From Chryseobacterium formosense (GTDB taxonomy: Bacteria; Bacteroidota; Bacteroidia; Flavobacteriales; Weeksellaceae): 64,000 nucleotides of DNA. The position numbers and the translations under genes were made by a program. The stretch spans positions 372,001-436,000 of the forward strand of contig NZ_FPAP01000002.1 in NCBI RefSeq assembly GCF_900116415.1, in the 5' to 3' direction. The notes under the pieces are model-generated. The model was not told the DNA's origin, did not search any database, and saw only the letters and a list, made by a program, of their open reading frames with translations. This document shows, piece by piece, positions 45,614 to 54,731 of the stretch. How positions within the stretch are numbered: position 1 is the first letter of the stretch; every line of letters starts with the position of its first letter.

Positions 45614-48523
45614 ATGATTAGCAAAAATTTAATTAATTCTAAAATTTGGATTCCACCAGTTGCCGCATTTTTCTTTGGAATTGCGAATGTGAACGGACAG
45701 GAAACTAAAAAAGACACTCTTCGGGAAAAAGAGATTGATGAAGTGGTAGTAGTGGCTTACGGAAAAGCTAAGAAAACAAGTTATACAGGTTCTGTAGCAA
45801 CAATTTCGAGCGAAAAAATCAACAACAGACCCGTTACCAATATCACAAAAGCTTTGGAAGGGCAGGTGCCCGGTCTTCAGGCGGTAAGTTCTTCGGGGCA
45901 GCCGGGTTCTACAGCTTCCATCAGAATCCGTGGAATCGGTTCTGTAAGTGCATCAAGCAACCCATTATTCGTGGTTGACGGAATGCCTTTTGACGGAAAT
46001 ATCAATTCTATAAGCCCAAACGATATTGAGTCAATCAGTGTTTTGAAAGATGCGACGGCGAGTTCATTATACGGTTCCAGAGGAGCAAATGGTGTCATTA
46101 TTGTTACCACAAAATCCGGTAAAAAAGGCGAGGCAAGGGTAAACTTCAATATAAGCCAGGGTTTCTCGAGCCGAGCGGTAAAAGATTATGAACAGGTAAA
46201 TACAGACCAGTATTTCCAGTTGTATTGGGAAGCTTTGAGGAACGGCTATAAATCAAGTCAGGTTTCTTCTCAGCAGGCTGCGCAGATGGCGACCGATAAC
46301 TTGGTTAATGCTTTAGGCATTAATCCTTACGGTTCAAATTATGCAAAACCGGTTGGTACAGATGGAAGGCTTTTATCGGGTGCAACTCCGTTGTGGAATG
46401 ACGACTGGAGAGATATTTTACAACGAGTTGCCTCTCGAAATCAGGTAGATTTGGATTTCAGCGGAGGTAACGAAAAAAGCAATTATTTCTTCTCTTTAGG
46501 ATATCTCGATGATAAAGGAATTGCTATTGGTTCTGGTTTCAGAAAATACAGCTCAAGATTAAAAATCAATTCTGAAGTGAAAAAATGGTTGAATGTCGGA
46601 GCAAATTTAGCCTATACCAACAGTCTTCAGGAAGCACCGCCTTCATCAGATTCCAGAACGGACAATATCATCAATGCGGCGAGAGTGATTCCGTCATTTT
46701 ATCCTTATTATGAAAGAAATTCGGATGGAAGCTACAAATTGGATGCAGGTGGAAATTACATCTATGATTTCGGAAAATACCGCCCGACAAGTGCTTTACA
46801 GAATCAAAATGCAGCAGCGACTTTACCTTTAGACAAGAACGAAAACCGTGAAGATAACTTCTCAGGAAAAGGTTTTGCAGAATTTATTTTCCTGCCTGAA
46901 CTGAAATTCAGAACTAATTTTTCAGTTGATTTGTTGAATTATAACGGTCATTATTATACCAATCCTTTATTGGGTGAAGGTTCTGAAATCGGAGGTTCTG
47001 TCACCAAAGCCAATTCGAGAACGCTTTCTTATACGACGAGTAATATTTTAACCTACGATAAAAAATTCGGGCAGCATCACCTCAATGTTTTGGGTGGTCA
47101 GGAATTTTATCATTACGAATACCAGACGATTTCAGGGAACAGAAGCCAATTTTCACTGCCTTATTATTATGAGCCGGATGCTGCAGCTTTGTTAGGAAGT
47201 TTCAGTGGGAACAGTGATAAATTAGGTTTGTTAAGTTATTTAGGAAAAGCGGAATATGATTATCAGAACAAATATTTCGTTTCCGGATCGGTAAGAGCAG
47301 ATGGTTCTTCCAGATTTTCTCCTGAGAACAGATGGGGAACATTCTGGTCAGTCGGTGGTTCCTGGAAAGCTTCCAACGAAGATTTTATCAGAAAACTGAA
47401 TTTCTTTAATCAGTTAACACTTCGTGCAAGTTACGGAGGTCAGGGAAATGATAAGTTGAGTACCTATTATGCGTACCAGAGTTTGTATGCTTTCTTTAAT
47501 AATTTAGGTGAGGGCGGAACGGTTGCAAGTAAATTACCAACGCCAGATTTGAAATGGGAAACGAATTTAAACCTAAATGTAGGATTGGAATTTGCAATTT
47601 TAAACAACCGAATTAAAGGTAACGTCGAATATTTCCAAAGAAAAAGCCAGGATCTTCTATTTGATATGCCTTTAGCTCCGTCATTGGGATTCAGCGGATT
47701 CCAGGCAAATATTGGAGAATTGAAAAATACAGGTTTTGAGTTTTCATTATTCACAACTCCCATTAAAACGAAAGATTTTGAATGGAATATTGACCTTAAT
47801 TTAAGCACTTTAAATAACAAAATTACCAAACTTCCAAAAGGTTCCATCGTAAGTGGAACGAAATTGTTGCAAGTCGGAGGTTCCATCTATGATTTCTTCA
47901 TTCCTGAGTGGGCAGGAGTAGATCCAAGCAATGGAAACCCGCTTTGGAAAACAATCACAACAGATGCCAACGGAAATACGGTAGAAGGAACGACTTCGGA
48001 ATATGCAAAAGCTACAAAAACGTTGCAAGGCTCATCACTTCCAAAAGTAATGGGAGGTTTCACGACAAGTTTAGCGTATAAAAACTTTGATTTTTCAACA
48101 TTGGTGACTTTTAGTATCGGTGGTAAAATTTTAGATACCGACTACACGATGATTATGCATAACGGAAGTGCTGCAGGAAGAGCTTGGAGTTCAGAAATGC
48201 TGAACCGATGGACACCCGAAAATCCTTACACAGACGTTCCTGCTTTGAGTACAACGACCAACAACTGGACTTCAGCATCGTCAAGATTTTTATATTCCGG
48301 GACGTATGCAAGAGTGAAAAATATGAGCTTAGGTTACACGCTTCCAACTGAATATTTTGAAAGATGGGGCGTGAAAAAATTCAGATTGTATGTACAGGGA
48401 GAAAATCTTTTAACCTTCTACAAGCACAAAGGAATGGATCCTGAACAGACCCTTGACGGAACAACGTATTACCGTTATCCTGCGATGAGAACAATCACTT
48501 TCGGTTTACAGGCAACGCTTTAA
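45614..48523 (+). CDS. SusC/RagA family TonB-dependent transporter under SAM riboswitch
   Basis: A 969-residue outer membrane transporter with a signal peptide (cut after NVNGQ, about residue 29). The plug begins DEVVVVAYGKAKKTSYTGSV, with LFVVDGMPFDGNINSI and VLKDATASSLYGSRGANGVI as SusC signatures. There is no carboxypeptidase-D-like N-terminal domain. The barrel ends TITFGLQATL. The gene is preceded by a SAM-I riboswitch and followed by a SusD gene 18 bases away. A four-codon ATG frame (MDYD, 45607-45621) overlaps its start. Because SAM riboswitches usually control methionine synthesis or uptake, this pair may import a methionine source or related sulfur compound. That role is inferred from the leader, not from the protein. 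Confidence 0.93.
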   Translation: MISKNLINSKIWIPPVAAFFFGIANVNGQETKKDTLREKEIDEVVVVAYGKAKKTSYTGSVATISSEKINNRPVTNITKALEGQVPGLQAVSSSGQPGSTASIRIRGIGSVSASSNPLFVVDGMPFDGNINSISPNDIESISVLKDATASSLYGSRGANGVIIVTTKSGKKGEARVNFNISQGFSSRAVKDYEQVNTDQYFQLYWEALRNGYKSSQVSSQQAAQMATDNLVNALGINPYGSNYAKPVGTDGRLLSGATPLWNDDWRDILQRVASRNQVDLDFSGGNEKSNYFFSLGYLDDKGIAIGSGFRKYSSRLKINSEVKKWLNVGANLAYTNSLQEAPPSSDSRTDNIINAARVIPSFYPYYERNSDGSYKLDAGGNYIYDFGKYRPTSALQNQNAAATLPLDKNENREDNFSGKGFAEFIFLPELKFRTNFSVDLLNYNGHYYTNPLLGEGSEIGGSVTKANSRTLSYTTSNILTYDKKFGQHHLNVLGGQEFYHYEYQTISGNRSQFSLPYYYEPDAAALLGSFSGNSDKLGLLSYLGKAEYDYQNKYFVSGSVRADGSSRFSPENRWGTFWSVGGSWKASNEDFIRKLNFFNQLTLRASYGGQGNDKLSTYYAYQSLYAFFNNLGEGGTVASKLPTPDLKWETNLNLNVGLEFAILNNRIKGNVEYFQRKSQDLLFDMPLAPSLGFSGFQANIGELKNTGFEFSLFTTPIKTKDFEWNIDLNLSTLNNKITKLPKGSIVSGTKLLQVGGSIYDFFIPEWAGVDPSNGNPLWKTITTDANGNTVEGTTSEYAKATKTLQGSSLPKVMGGFTTSLAYKNFDFSTLVTFSIGGKILDTDYTMIMHNGSAAGRAWSSEMLNRWTPENPYTDVPALSTTTNNWTSASSRFLYSGTYARVKNMSLGYTLPTEYFERWGVKKFRLYVQGENLLTFYKHKGMDPEQTLDGTTYYRYPAMRTITFGLQATL

Positions 48524-48541
48524 CATTTAAATGAAAAAACA

Positions 48542-50035
48542 ATGAAAAAATTAAAATATTTATCTTTTGCTTTAATCACAGCATTCGCTTCAGTAAGCTG
48601 TGAAAACGATTTGGAAACGGCTCCGACCAACCAGGCGAGTGAAGAAGAGGTTTTTAAAACGGCAGAAAGCGCAGAAACGGTAATCAACGGAACTTGGGCG
48701 AAATTTAATGATGACGGAACAACGTATGCGAACATCGGTTATTCAACAGTATTAAGAACGAGTGACGCTATGGGAAGTGATGTGGCGGTTTTAACCAACA
48801 AATACGGGTTTCCGGCAGCTTATGCTTTCACAGATTTGGTCAATAATGCAGGAAGTCGACCTCTGTTTATCTGGAGTTTATTGTATTCCACGATTAATAA
48901 TATGAACAATGTTATTGCGAGAATCGATGATGCAGAAGGAAGTGTGGAAAAGAAAAATCAGGTAAAAGGTCAGGCAAAAGCGTTGAGAGCTTTTTGTTAT
49001 TTAAATCTGGCGAGCTTTTATCAGTTCAGTTATTTGAAAGATAAAAATACTTTAACGGCTCCGATTTATACAGAGCCTACCACGACTAATTCCGTAGGAA
49101 AGAAAAGAGCAAGTCTGGAAGAAATGTATATTTTAATAAAAAGTGATTTGACGGATGCTGATCAATTGCTTCAGAATTATTCAAGAAACAATAAAGATAA
49201 AATCGACAGATCAGTCGTGAACGGCTTGTTGGCAAGAGTGTATTTAAACACAGGAGATTGGGCAAATGCGGCAGCTTCTGCAAAAATTGCAAGAAACGGT
49301 TACGCTTTAATGGCACCTGAAAAATATAAAGAAGGTTTCAACGATATCAGCAACGGAGAATGGATTTGGGGTCACGGACAAACGCAGGAGCAATCGGGTG
49401 AGAGTTATGCATTCCATTTTTTAGACGTTTCTTCGTCGGGAAGTTATTATTACAGCTTCATGGCAGACCCTTATTTCAAAGATTTGTTTGATACCAATGA
49501 TATTCGTTATTCATTGTTTTCATGGGACGGGCTTCCTGGAAGAGAAGGTTTGCTGAGATATGCTAAGTTTAAATTTAAAGCCAATTTAATTGCCGATATC
49601 GTTTACATGAGAGCGGCTGAAATGTATTTAATTGAAGCGGAAGCGGAAGCCAGAAATGGAAATGTTTCGAATGCGGTTACAGTTTTAAATCAACTAAAAT
49701 CTGCCAGAAATGCAAATGTTTACAGCGGTTCTTTAGCACAAAATGATGTCATTAAAGAAGTTTTAATCGAAAGAAGAAAAGAATTATTCGGGGAAGGGTT
49801 CTCTTTGTCGGATATCATCAGAACGCAGGGAACGGTTGTAAGAAAACCTTATACCAATACAAACGGACAGGCGATACAAGTGCAGGTTACCATTCCCGAT
49901 GGAACAGTAAAAACAGTAAACGGCAGAGGTCACACCATCTTTGCTTTTCCTGACCAATCGGCTTTTGCTCCGAACAGCAGATATTATCTATTCTCGATTC
50001 CGCAGAAAGAGAGCGAGAATAATCCGAATTTATAG
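48542..50035 (+). CDS. RagB/SusD family surface lipoprotein (riboswitch operon)
   Basis: A 497-residue SusD homologue. The signal peptide ends in SVSC (Cys20), followed by ENDLE. TPR-like segments include KGQAKALRAFCYLNLASFYQ and the late YMRAAEMYLIEAEAEARNG, and the C-terminus has IERRKELFGEGFSLSDIIRT, a SusD hallmark. It partners the riboswitch-controlled SusC above and should share the same control by S-adenosylmethionine. A terminator 22 bases downstream ends the operon, so the transport system consists of these two genes only. Confidence 0.93.
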   Translation: MKKLKYLSFALITAFASVSCENDLETAPTNQASEEEVFKTAESAETVINGTWAKFNDDGTTYANIGYSTVLRTSDAMGSDVAVLTNKYGFPAAYAFTDLVNNAGSRPLFIWSLLYSTINNMNNVIARIDDAEGSVEKKNQVKGQAKALRAFCYLNLASFYQFSYLKDKNTLTAPIYTEPTTTNSVGKKRASLEEMYILIKSDLTDADQLLQNYSRNNKDKIDRSVVNGLLARVYLNTGDWANAAASAKIARNGYALMAPEKYKEGFNDISNGEWIWGHGQTQEQSGESYAFHFLDVSSSGSYYYSFMADPYFKDLFDTNDIRYSLFSWDGLPGREGLLRYAKFKFKANLIADIVYMRAAEMYLIEAEAEARNGNVSNAVTVLNQLKSARNANVYSGSLAQNDVIKEVLIERRKELFGEGFSLSDIIRTQGTVVRKPYTNTNGQAIQVQVTIPDGTVKTVNGRGHTIFAFPDQSAFAPNSRYYLFSIPQKESENNPNL

Positions 50036-50056
50036 TTTAGTTTTAATTTTTCAAGA

Positions 50057-50085
50057 AAGTCGTTGCATTCTGTAGCGGCTTTTTT
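50057..50085 (+). terminator. Intrinsic terminator of the riboswitch-controlled SusC/SusD operon
   Basis: Arms AAGTCGTTGC (50057-50066) and GTAGCGGCTT with several G-T pairs, a five-base loop and a T tail. Confidence 0.7.
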
Positions 50086-50120
50086 GCTTTAATGAAATGT
50101 TTTGGTAAACTATCTTTAAA

Positions 50121-50263
50121 TTAACCACAAAAAATGTACAAAAGATTATTTAGATAAGTAAAATCCTTAAAAGAGAAAAGTGAGAGATTTTAAAAAAGCT
50201 ATTGTCTTATTATTTATTAACTTTAAATAAAGCATTTGAAACTTTTGTCTCTTTTGTGGTTAA
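50121..50263. repeat. MITE-like element with TTAACCACAAAA inverted ends
   Basis: A 143-base AT-rich stretch bounded by TTAACCACAAAA (50121-50132) and its inverse TTTTGTGGTTAA (50252-50263), with inner similarity (CAAAAG versus CTTTTG). A further solitary end, CTTTTGTGGTTAA, occurs at 55945-55957. No coding capacity. It looks like a small inverted-repeat element, and its role is unknown. Confidence 0.6.
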
Positions 50264-50351
50264 ATAAAAAGTTTAAAGAAGTTTGCGGTAAATCAGAGAG
50301 AAAACATTTAAAAAAGCTAAATTTGAGATAAGAACGTTAAAAATTTTCCTG

Positions 50352-50771
50352 ATGAAAACAGACATCGAAAACAAACTCATCGACAAAAACACCAAACCCA
50401 CAAGCATGAGGATTTTGGTGTATGACTTTCTAAGTTCTCAGGAAGCAGCTCTTTCTTTGTCTGAAATCGAAAATCATTTTGAAAATGCCGATAGAACCAC
50501 AATCTACCGAACTTTGAAAACTTTCGAAGAAAAAGGAATCGTGCACAGCATTCAGGAAAATACAACGACTAAATACAAGCTTTGCCATGACGGTTGCGAT
50601 GAAAGTACGCACAAAGATTGGCATCTTCATTTCTACTGTAAAATCTGTAAACAGACGACCTGTAAAGAAGATATTTCCTTTCCGCAAAATATTCAGACTA
50701 ATTTCAGAATCGATGAAATAAGGCTTTTCGCAAAAGGAATCTGTGAAAGCTGTCTTGAAAGTTTGCAATAG
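50352..50771 (+). CDS. Fur family metal-responsive transcriptional regulator
   Basis: A 139-residue regulator of the Fur family. The helix-turn-helix is in the N-terminal half (LSLSEIENHF and ADRTTIYRTLKTFEEKGIVH). Metal ligands are His91, His93, Cys96 and Cys99 (HLHFYCKIC) and Cys131/Cys134 (CESC), the structural zinc pair. It precedes a zinc/cadmium-type P-type ATPase gene by 43 bases and likely controls it. Fur-family proteins usually repress uptake systems, so pairing with an exporter is less common. Whether it senses zinc, iron or another metal cannot be read from sequence. Confidence 0.9.
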   Translation: MKTDIENKLIDKNTKPTSMRILVYDFLSSQEAALSLSEIENHFENADRTTIYRTLKTFEEKGIVHSIQENTTTKYKLCHDGCDESTHKDWHLHFYCKICKQTTCKEDISFPQNIQTNFRIDEIRLFAKGICESCLESLQ

Positions 50772-50814
50772 CATTGCATTCGGGTTTGGCTTAATTTTGA
50801 CTAAAATTAAAGTT

Positions 50815-52767
50815 ATGGAAGAATGTTGCAGTACAAAACCTAAAAAAGAGCACAATCATCATCACGAAGACCACGACCATGAGCATTCTCATGATGTGGA
50901 AAATCAGTCTGTTTTCCGGCTGTTTCTTCCGGCGATTATTTCTTTTGTCTTATTGCTGATTGGAATTAGTTTCGATAATTTTATAGAAAACACTTGGTTT
51001 AACGGATGGTTTCGTCTTTTCTGGTATTTAATAGCCTACGTTCCGGTTGGGTTGCCCGTTTTAAAAGAAGCTTTTGAAAGCATTAAAAATGGCGATGTCT
51101 TTTCTGAGTTTTTCCTGATGGGAATCGCAACAGTCGGTGCTTTTGCCATCGGTGAATATCCGGAAGGAGTTGCGGTAATGTTGTTTTATTCTGTGGGTGA
51201 AGTTTTTCAGGCAATGGCAGTAACGAAAGCAAAGACAAACATTAAATTACTTTTAGACCAGCGTCCTGATGAGGTGACAGTTTTGGAAAACGGACAACCA
51301 AAAGTGGCAAAAGCAAAATCGGTGAATATCGGAGAAATTATTCAGTTGAAATCTGGTGAAAAATTAGGATTGGATGGCGAATTATTATCCGAAAAAGCTT
51401 CATTCAATACATCAGCATTGACTGGAGAAAGCAAACCTGATACAAAAGTAAAAGGCGAAACCGTTTTAGCCGGAATGATTAATCTGAATTCAATGAGTCA
51501 GGTAAAAGTGACGGCGGCATATAAAGACAGTAAGCTGAGTAAAATACTGGAGCTTGTTCAAAACGCAACATCTCAAAAAGCGCCTACAGAATTATTCATC
51601 AGGAAATTTGCGAAAATTTATACGCCAATCGTTGTATTTCTTGCCATCGGAATTACTTTCTTACCGTATTTTTTCGTTGAAGATTATCAGTTTAAAAGTT
51701 GGTTGTACCGGGCCTTGGTATTCCTGGTGATTTCCTGTCCGTGTGCATTGGTTATTTCTATCCCGCTTGGTTATTTTGGAGGAATCGGAGCGGGAAGCCG
51801 AAATGGAATTTTAATTAAGGGAAGTAATTTTTTAGACATTCTCGCCAACATACAAAATGTGGTCATGGATAAAACCGGAACAATGACGGAAGGCGTGTTT
51901 AAAGTTCAGGAAGTCCATTTTAATGATGGTTTTAATAAAGATGAAATTTTAAAATGGGTCAATGTTCTGGAAAGCAAAACAACACATCCCATTGCAACAG
52001 CCATTCATGATTTTGCAGGCGAAATCGACCATTCTATTGAGCTGAAAAATGTGGAAGAAATTGCAGGACAAGGTCTGAAAGCCGAAATTAACGGAAAAGA
52101 ATTATTGGTCGGAAACTTAAAGCTAATAAAACAGTTCAATATTTCCTATGATGTAAATGCCGAAAATATCGTCTACACCTTAATAGCAATTGCTTACGAT
52201 AAAAAGTTTGTCGGTTATCTCACGATTGCAGATTCGATAAAGGAAGATGCAAAACAAACCATTAATAAGCTTAAATCTCTGAATGTAAAAACAACAATGT
52301 TAAGCGGCGACAAAACTTCCGTCGTAGACTTTGTTGCTAAAACATTAGGAATCGAAAATGCATATGGCGATTTGCTTCCCGAAGATAAAGTCAATAAAGT
52401 AAAAGAATTAAAAGCAAAAAATCAGTCAGTAGCTTTTGTTGGGGACGGAATCAATGATGCTCCTGTTGTTGCCTTAAGTGATGTCGGAATTGCAATGGGC
52501 GGATTAGGAAGTGATGCTACCATTGAAACTGCGGATATCGTTATTCAGGATGATAAACCTATGAAAATTCCAATGGCAATCAATATCGGAAAACAAACCC
52601 GAAAAATTGTCTGGCAGAATATTATCTTGGCATTTGCTGTAAAAGGTATTGTTATTGCTCTTGGAGCGGGAGGTTTGGCAACGATGTGGGAAGCCGTTTT
52701 TGCGGATGTCGGTGTAGCTTTACTGGCAATTTTAAATGCGGTAAGAATTCAGAGAATGAAGTTTTAA
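50815..52767 (+). CDS. Heavy metal-translocating P-type ATPase (P1B, Zn/Cd/Pb type)
   Basis: A 650-residue metal-exporting ATPase of the inner membrane. The open frame goes back to 50743 inside the Fur gene, but ATG 50815 (MEECCSTKPKK) is the sensible start. The N-terminus carries CC and a His-rich segment (HNHHHEDHDHEHSHD) instead of a folded HMA domain. Key sites are CPC (308-310) in ISCPCALVI, phosphorylated Asp352 in DKTGTMTEG, and GDGINDAP. The CPC motif with the His-rich tail points to Zn2+, Cd2+ or Pb2+ export (ZntA/CadA type). It is probably controlled by the Fur-family protein upstream. Confidence 0.93.
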   Translation: MEECCSTKPKKEHNHHHEDHDHEHSHDVENQSVFRLFLPAIISFVLLLIGISFDNFIENTWFNGWFRLFWYLIAYVPVGLPVLKEAFESIKNGDVFSEFFLMGIATVGAFAIGEYPEGVAVMLFYSVGEVFQAMAVTKAKTNIKLLLDQRPDEVTVLENGQPKVAKAKSVNIGEIIQLKSGEKLGLDGELLSEKASFNTSALTGESKPDTKVKGETVLAGMINLNSMSQVKVTAAYKDSKLSKILELVQNATSQKAPTELFIRKFAKIYTPIVVFLAIGITFLPYFFVEDYQFKSWLYRALVFLVISCPCALVISIPLGYFGGIGAGSRNGILIKGSNFLDILANIQNVVMDKTGTMTEGVFKVQEVHFNDGFNKDEILKWVNVLESKTTHPIATAIHDFAGEIDHSIELKNVEEIAGQGLKAEINGKELLVGNLKLIKQFNISYDVNAENIVYTLIAIAYDKKFVGYLTIADSIKEDAKQTINKLKSLNVKTTMLSGDKTSVVDFVAKTLGIENAYGDLLPEDKVNKVKELKAKNQSVAFVGDGINDAPVVALSDVGIAMGGLGSDATIETADIVIQDDKPMKIPMAINIGKQTRKIVWQNIILAFAVKGIVIALGAGGLATMWEAVFADVGVALLAILNAVRIQRMKF

Positions 52768-52772
52768 GGGGC

Positions 52773-53030
52773 GGGAAGTTAGAAGCTGGTTGCTGGAAGC
52801 TTACGAGCAGGTTACAGATTTTGTGCTTGCTCTCTCATTCAATAGGGGTAGGTTTTTATCCCGCCTAAAAAGAAGATAATTTCAATTGGCTTTAGCCAAA
52901 ACCTTATCTCTCGCAGATTTTGCTGATTACGCAGATTTAAAAATAATCAACACAAACATCTGTGCAAATCCGTGTAATCCGTGGAAACAAAAAAACTTCC
53001 ATCTCCTAACTCCCTACTTCCAACTTACCC
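52773..53030. repeat. Spacer with 'GGGAAGTTAGAAGCTGG' repeat ends in inverted orientation
   Basis: The left end is GGGAAGTTAGAAGCTGG (from about 52777) and the right end is CTAACTCCCTACTTCCAACTT (written here in two parts: CTAACTCCCTA and CTTCCAACTT, near 53005-53026), roughly inverted copies. A related copy is at 54628-54693 (GGGAAGTTATAGTACCCGG and CTTCCATCTTCCATC). These dispersed repeats fill the 338-base gap after the ATPase, with the element below inside. Confidence 0.5.
52909..52988. repeat. Intergenic repeat, second copy of the 'ATCTGTGTAAATCCGTG' family
   Basis: Holds CTCGCAGATTTTGCTGATT, the inverse of the left half of the element at 44632, and ATCTGTGCAAATCCGTG, a direct match to the right half of that element. 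No coding capacity. Confidence 0.7.
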
Positions 53031-53105
53031 ATCTCACCTGACTTTCATCATAAATTACCGCTCAACTCAATTTTCTACACTATATTTGTGCTAAAGATTT
53101 GATAC

Positions 53106-53468
53106 TTGAAATTTTTCATATCGTTTTTCATCGTTTTTACCATTGCAATACGTCCTGTTTTGCCGATGTTAAACTATGTAATTAACTATGATTATATCGT
53201 AAAAAATCTTTGTGAAAACAGAAATGTAGCAGATTCCAACTGTAAAGGAAAATGTTATGTCGGAAAAGAATTGGCAAAAACAGAAAAGCAATCCAGCAAT
53301 TCTCAGAATGTAAAAATTGCAGGCCTGGATGTGTTTTTGTCTCACGAAATTCTCTCTTTCTCAGAATTTTCTCAATCAAATATTCAATTAAAAAAAACTA
53401 ATTCGGATTATATTGATTCTCATACTTCAGAATATTTCTCCCGAATATTCCATCCTCCTTTAGCTTAA
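53106..53468 (+). CDS. Small CxGKCY membrane/exported protein
   Basis: A 120-residue protein starting at TTG (53106), immediately after an in-frame stop. The hydrophobic N-terminus (FFISFFIVFTIAIRPVLPML) is a membrane anchor or uncleaved signal. A Cys cluster follows: Cys36 in LCENR, then Cys46 and Cys50 in NCKGKCYVGKEL. A broken second copy at 55420-55840 has the same pattern (LCVNRK and CNGKCYLAKEL). A TATATTTG -7-like box is at 53081-53088. I recognise the motif as recurrent in Flavobacteria but know no function. Its neighbours (YHS, SCO) suggest copper or redox work. Confidence 0.7.
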   Translation: MKFFISFFIVFTIAIRPVLPMLNYVINYDYIVKNLCENRNVADSNCKGKCYVGKELAKTEKQSSNSQNVKIAGLDVFLSHEILSFSEFSQSNIQLKKTNSDYIDSHTSEYFSRIFHPPLA

Positions 53469-53672
53469 AATGTATTTAAACTAAATGTTTAGTTTATCTA
53501 ATATTGAAATAACTTAGCTATCATTTGCTGAGTATAACGCCTTTGCGAACGAATAAACATCAAGTCTACAAAAAACTTTGCGAACCTAGCGTTAAAATAA
53601 TTTCAACATTAAATTTAGTTTAAAAAGCACTTATTTAATTCAACGCAATTATTAATTTCAATTTAAAATAAA

Positions 53673-53948
53673 ATGAAATCAAAGATTTTATTAACAGCAT
53701 TTTTATCTGTTTCATTATTAGCCTGTGCTCAGGAAACCCCGAAAGTAAAGCATAAAAAGAAAAATACTCCTACAAAAACAACTACCCCAAAAGTGAAGTT
53801 TGCGAATGCGGTAGACCCGATTTGTAATATGCCAACGGAAGCCGATATGAAAGATACGGCAGTTTATAAAGGAAAAACGTACGGTTTTTGCAGTTCAATG
53901 TGCAGAGACGAATTCAAAAAAAATCCTGAGAAGTATGCCCAAAAATAA
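53673..53948 (+). CDS. YHS domain-containing lipoprotein
   Basis: A 91-residue protein with a lipoprotein signal (LLAC, Cys18) and a Lys/Thr-rich linker. The C-terminal YHS domain includes [32 protein letters not shown] and KKNPEKY, with three cysteines arranged as in metal-binding YHS proteins. It is expected to face the periplasm and bind a metal, likely copper or a similar soft ion. Its last 14 bases overlap the SCO gene at 53935, so the two are translationally coupled. Confidence 0.87.
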   Translation: MKSKILLTAFLSVSLLACAQETPKVKHKKKNTPTKTTTPKVKFANAVDPICNMPTEADMKDTAVYKGKTYGFCSSMCRDEFKKNPEKYAQK

Positions 53949-54618
53949 AAAGCAAAACAATACGAAAAGCAAAATCATTATTCCGATTGTGGTAATTGCT
54001 TTGCTGTTTGTGGGAATTGGGATTGGGATGAGCTATTTTAAAAACAATCTTTATACGGTGATGAAGGTTCCTGATTTTGAACTGACGGATCAGAATAACA
54101 AAAAAATTACCAGTAAAGATATGTTGGGAAAAGTATATTTAGTTGAATTTTTCTTCAGCAAGTGTCCGACGATTTGTCCGGTAATGAATACCAATATGAG
54201 ATTTATTGAAGATGAGATCAACAGTCCCGATTTCGGTATCATCTCCATCAGCATCGATCCGGAAAATGATACTCCCGAACTTTTGAAGCAACATGCCAAA
54301 AAGATTGGAGCAAAATCTCCGAACTGGCATTTTTTAACAGGAAACCGGGATTACATTGGAAATCTGGCTGACCAGTTTGATATTTATGTCGGAGACAAAG
54401 AAGACGAAAGTGAAAATCTCAACCACAGCGGAATGATCGCACTTGTCGATCAGGAAGGAAATATACGTTGCCGCTACAACAAAGAAAATATGCCGATTCT
54501 ATATTATTCAGGATTGAATTATGAAGACAAAGAAGGAACATTGCCTAAATTAAACGGCAAATATCATCCCGACCGAGAGATCTTAATTGAGGATGTTAAA
54601 AAATTATTGAAAGATTAA
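53935..54618 (+). CDS. SCO1/SenC family copper chaperone/thiol protein
   Basis: A 227-residue protein with an N-terminal membrane anchor ([17 protein letters not shown]) and a thioredoxin-fold domain. The copper/redox site is Cys77 and Cys81 in KCPTICP, with His164 in LNHSG as the third ligand. SCO proteins deliver copper to cytochrome oxidase or act in thiol redox. It overlaps the YHS gene by 14 bases and is followed by an exported superoxide dismutase, so the group may protect the periplasm or handle copper. The CxxxC plus His set is complete. Confidence 0.92.
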   Translation: MPKNKKQNNTKSKIIIPIVVIALLFVGIGIGMSYFKNNLYTVMKVPDFELTDQNNKKITSKDMLGKVYLVEFFFSKCPTICPVMNTNMRFIEDEINSPDFGIISISIDPENDTPELLKQHAKKIGAKSPNWHFLTGNRDYIGNLADQFDIYVGDKEDESENLNHSGMIALVDQEGNIRCRYNKENMPILYYSGLNYEDKEGTLPKLNGKYHPDREILIEDVKKLLKD

Positions 54619-54731
54619 TAAAAGGGAAGAGGGGAGCGGGAAGTTATAGTACCCGGCTGTAAACTTCCATCTTCCATCACCCCACTTCCAGCAACAAAAA
54701 AATAAATGTTCAACCATATAAACAAAAAGTT

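Noticed and set aside
50743..50814. Extension of the P-type ATPase frame into the Fur gene
   Set aside because: MEECCSTKPKK at 50815 is a better start with its own leader; the extension would overlap the regulator.
53540..53610. TTTGCGAAC copies as a regulatory site before the YHS gene
   Set aside because: The copies look like a dispersed intergenic repeat rather than a site specific for this gene.
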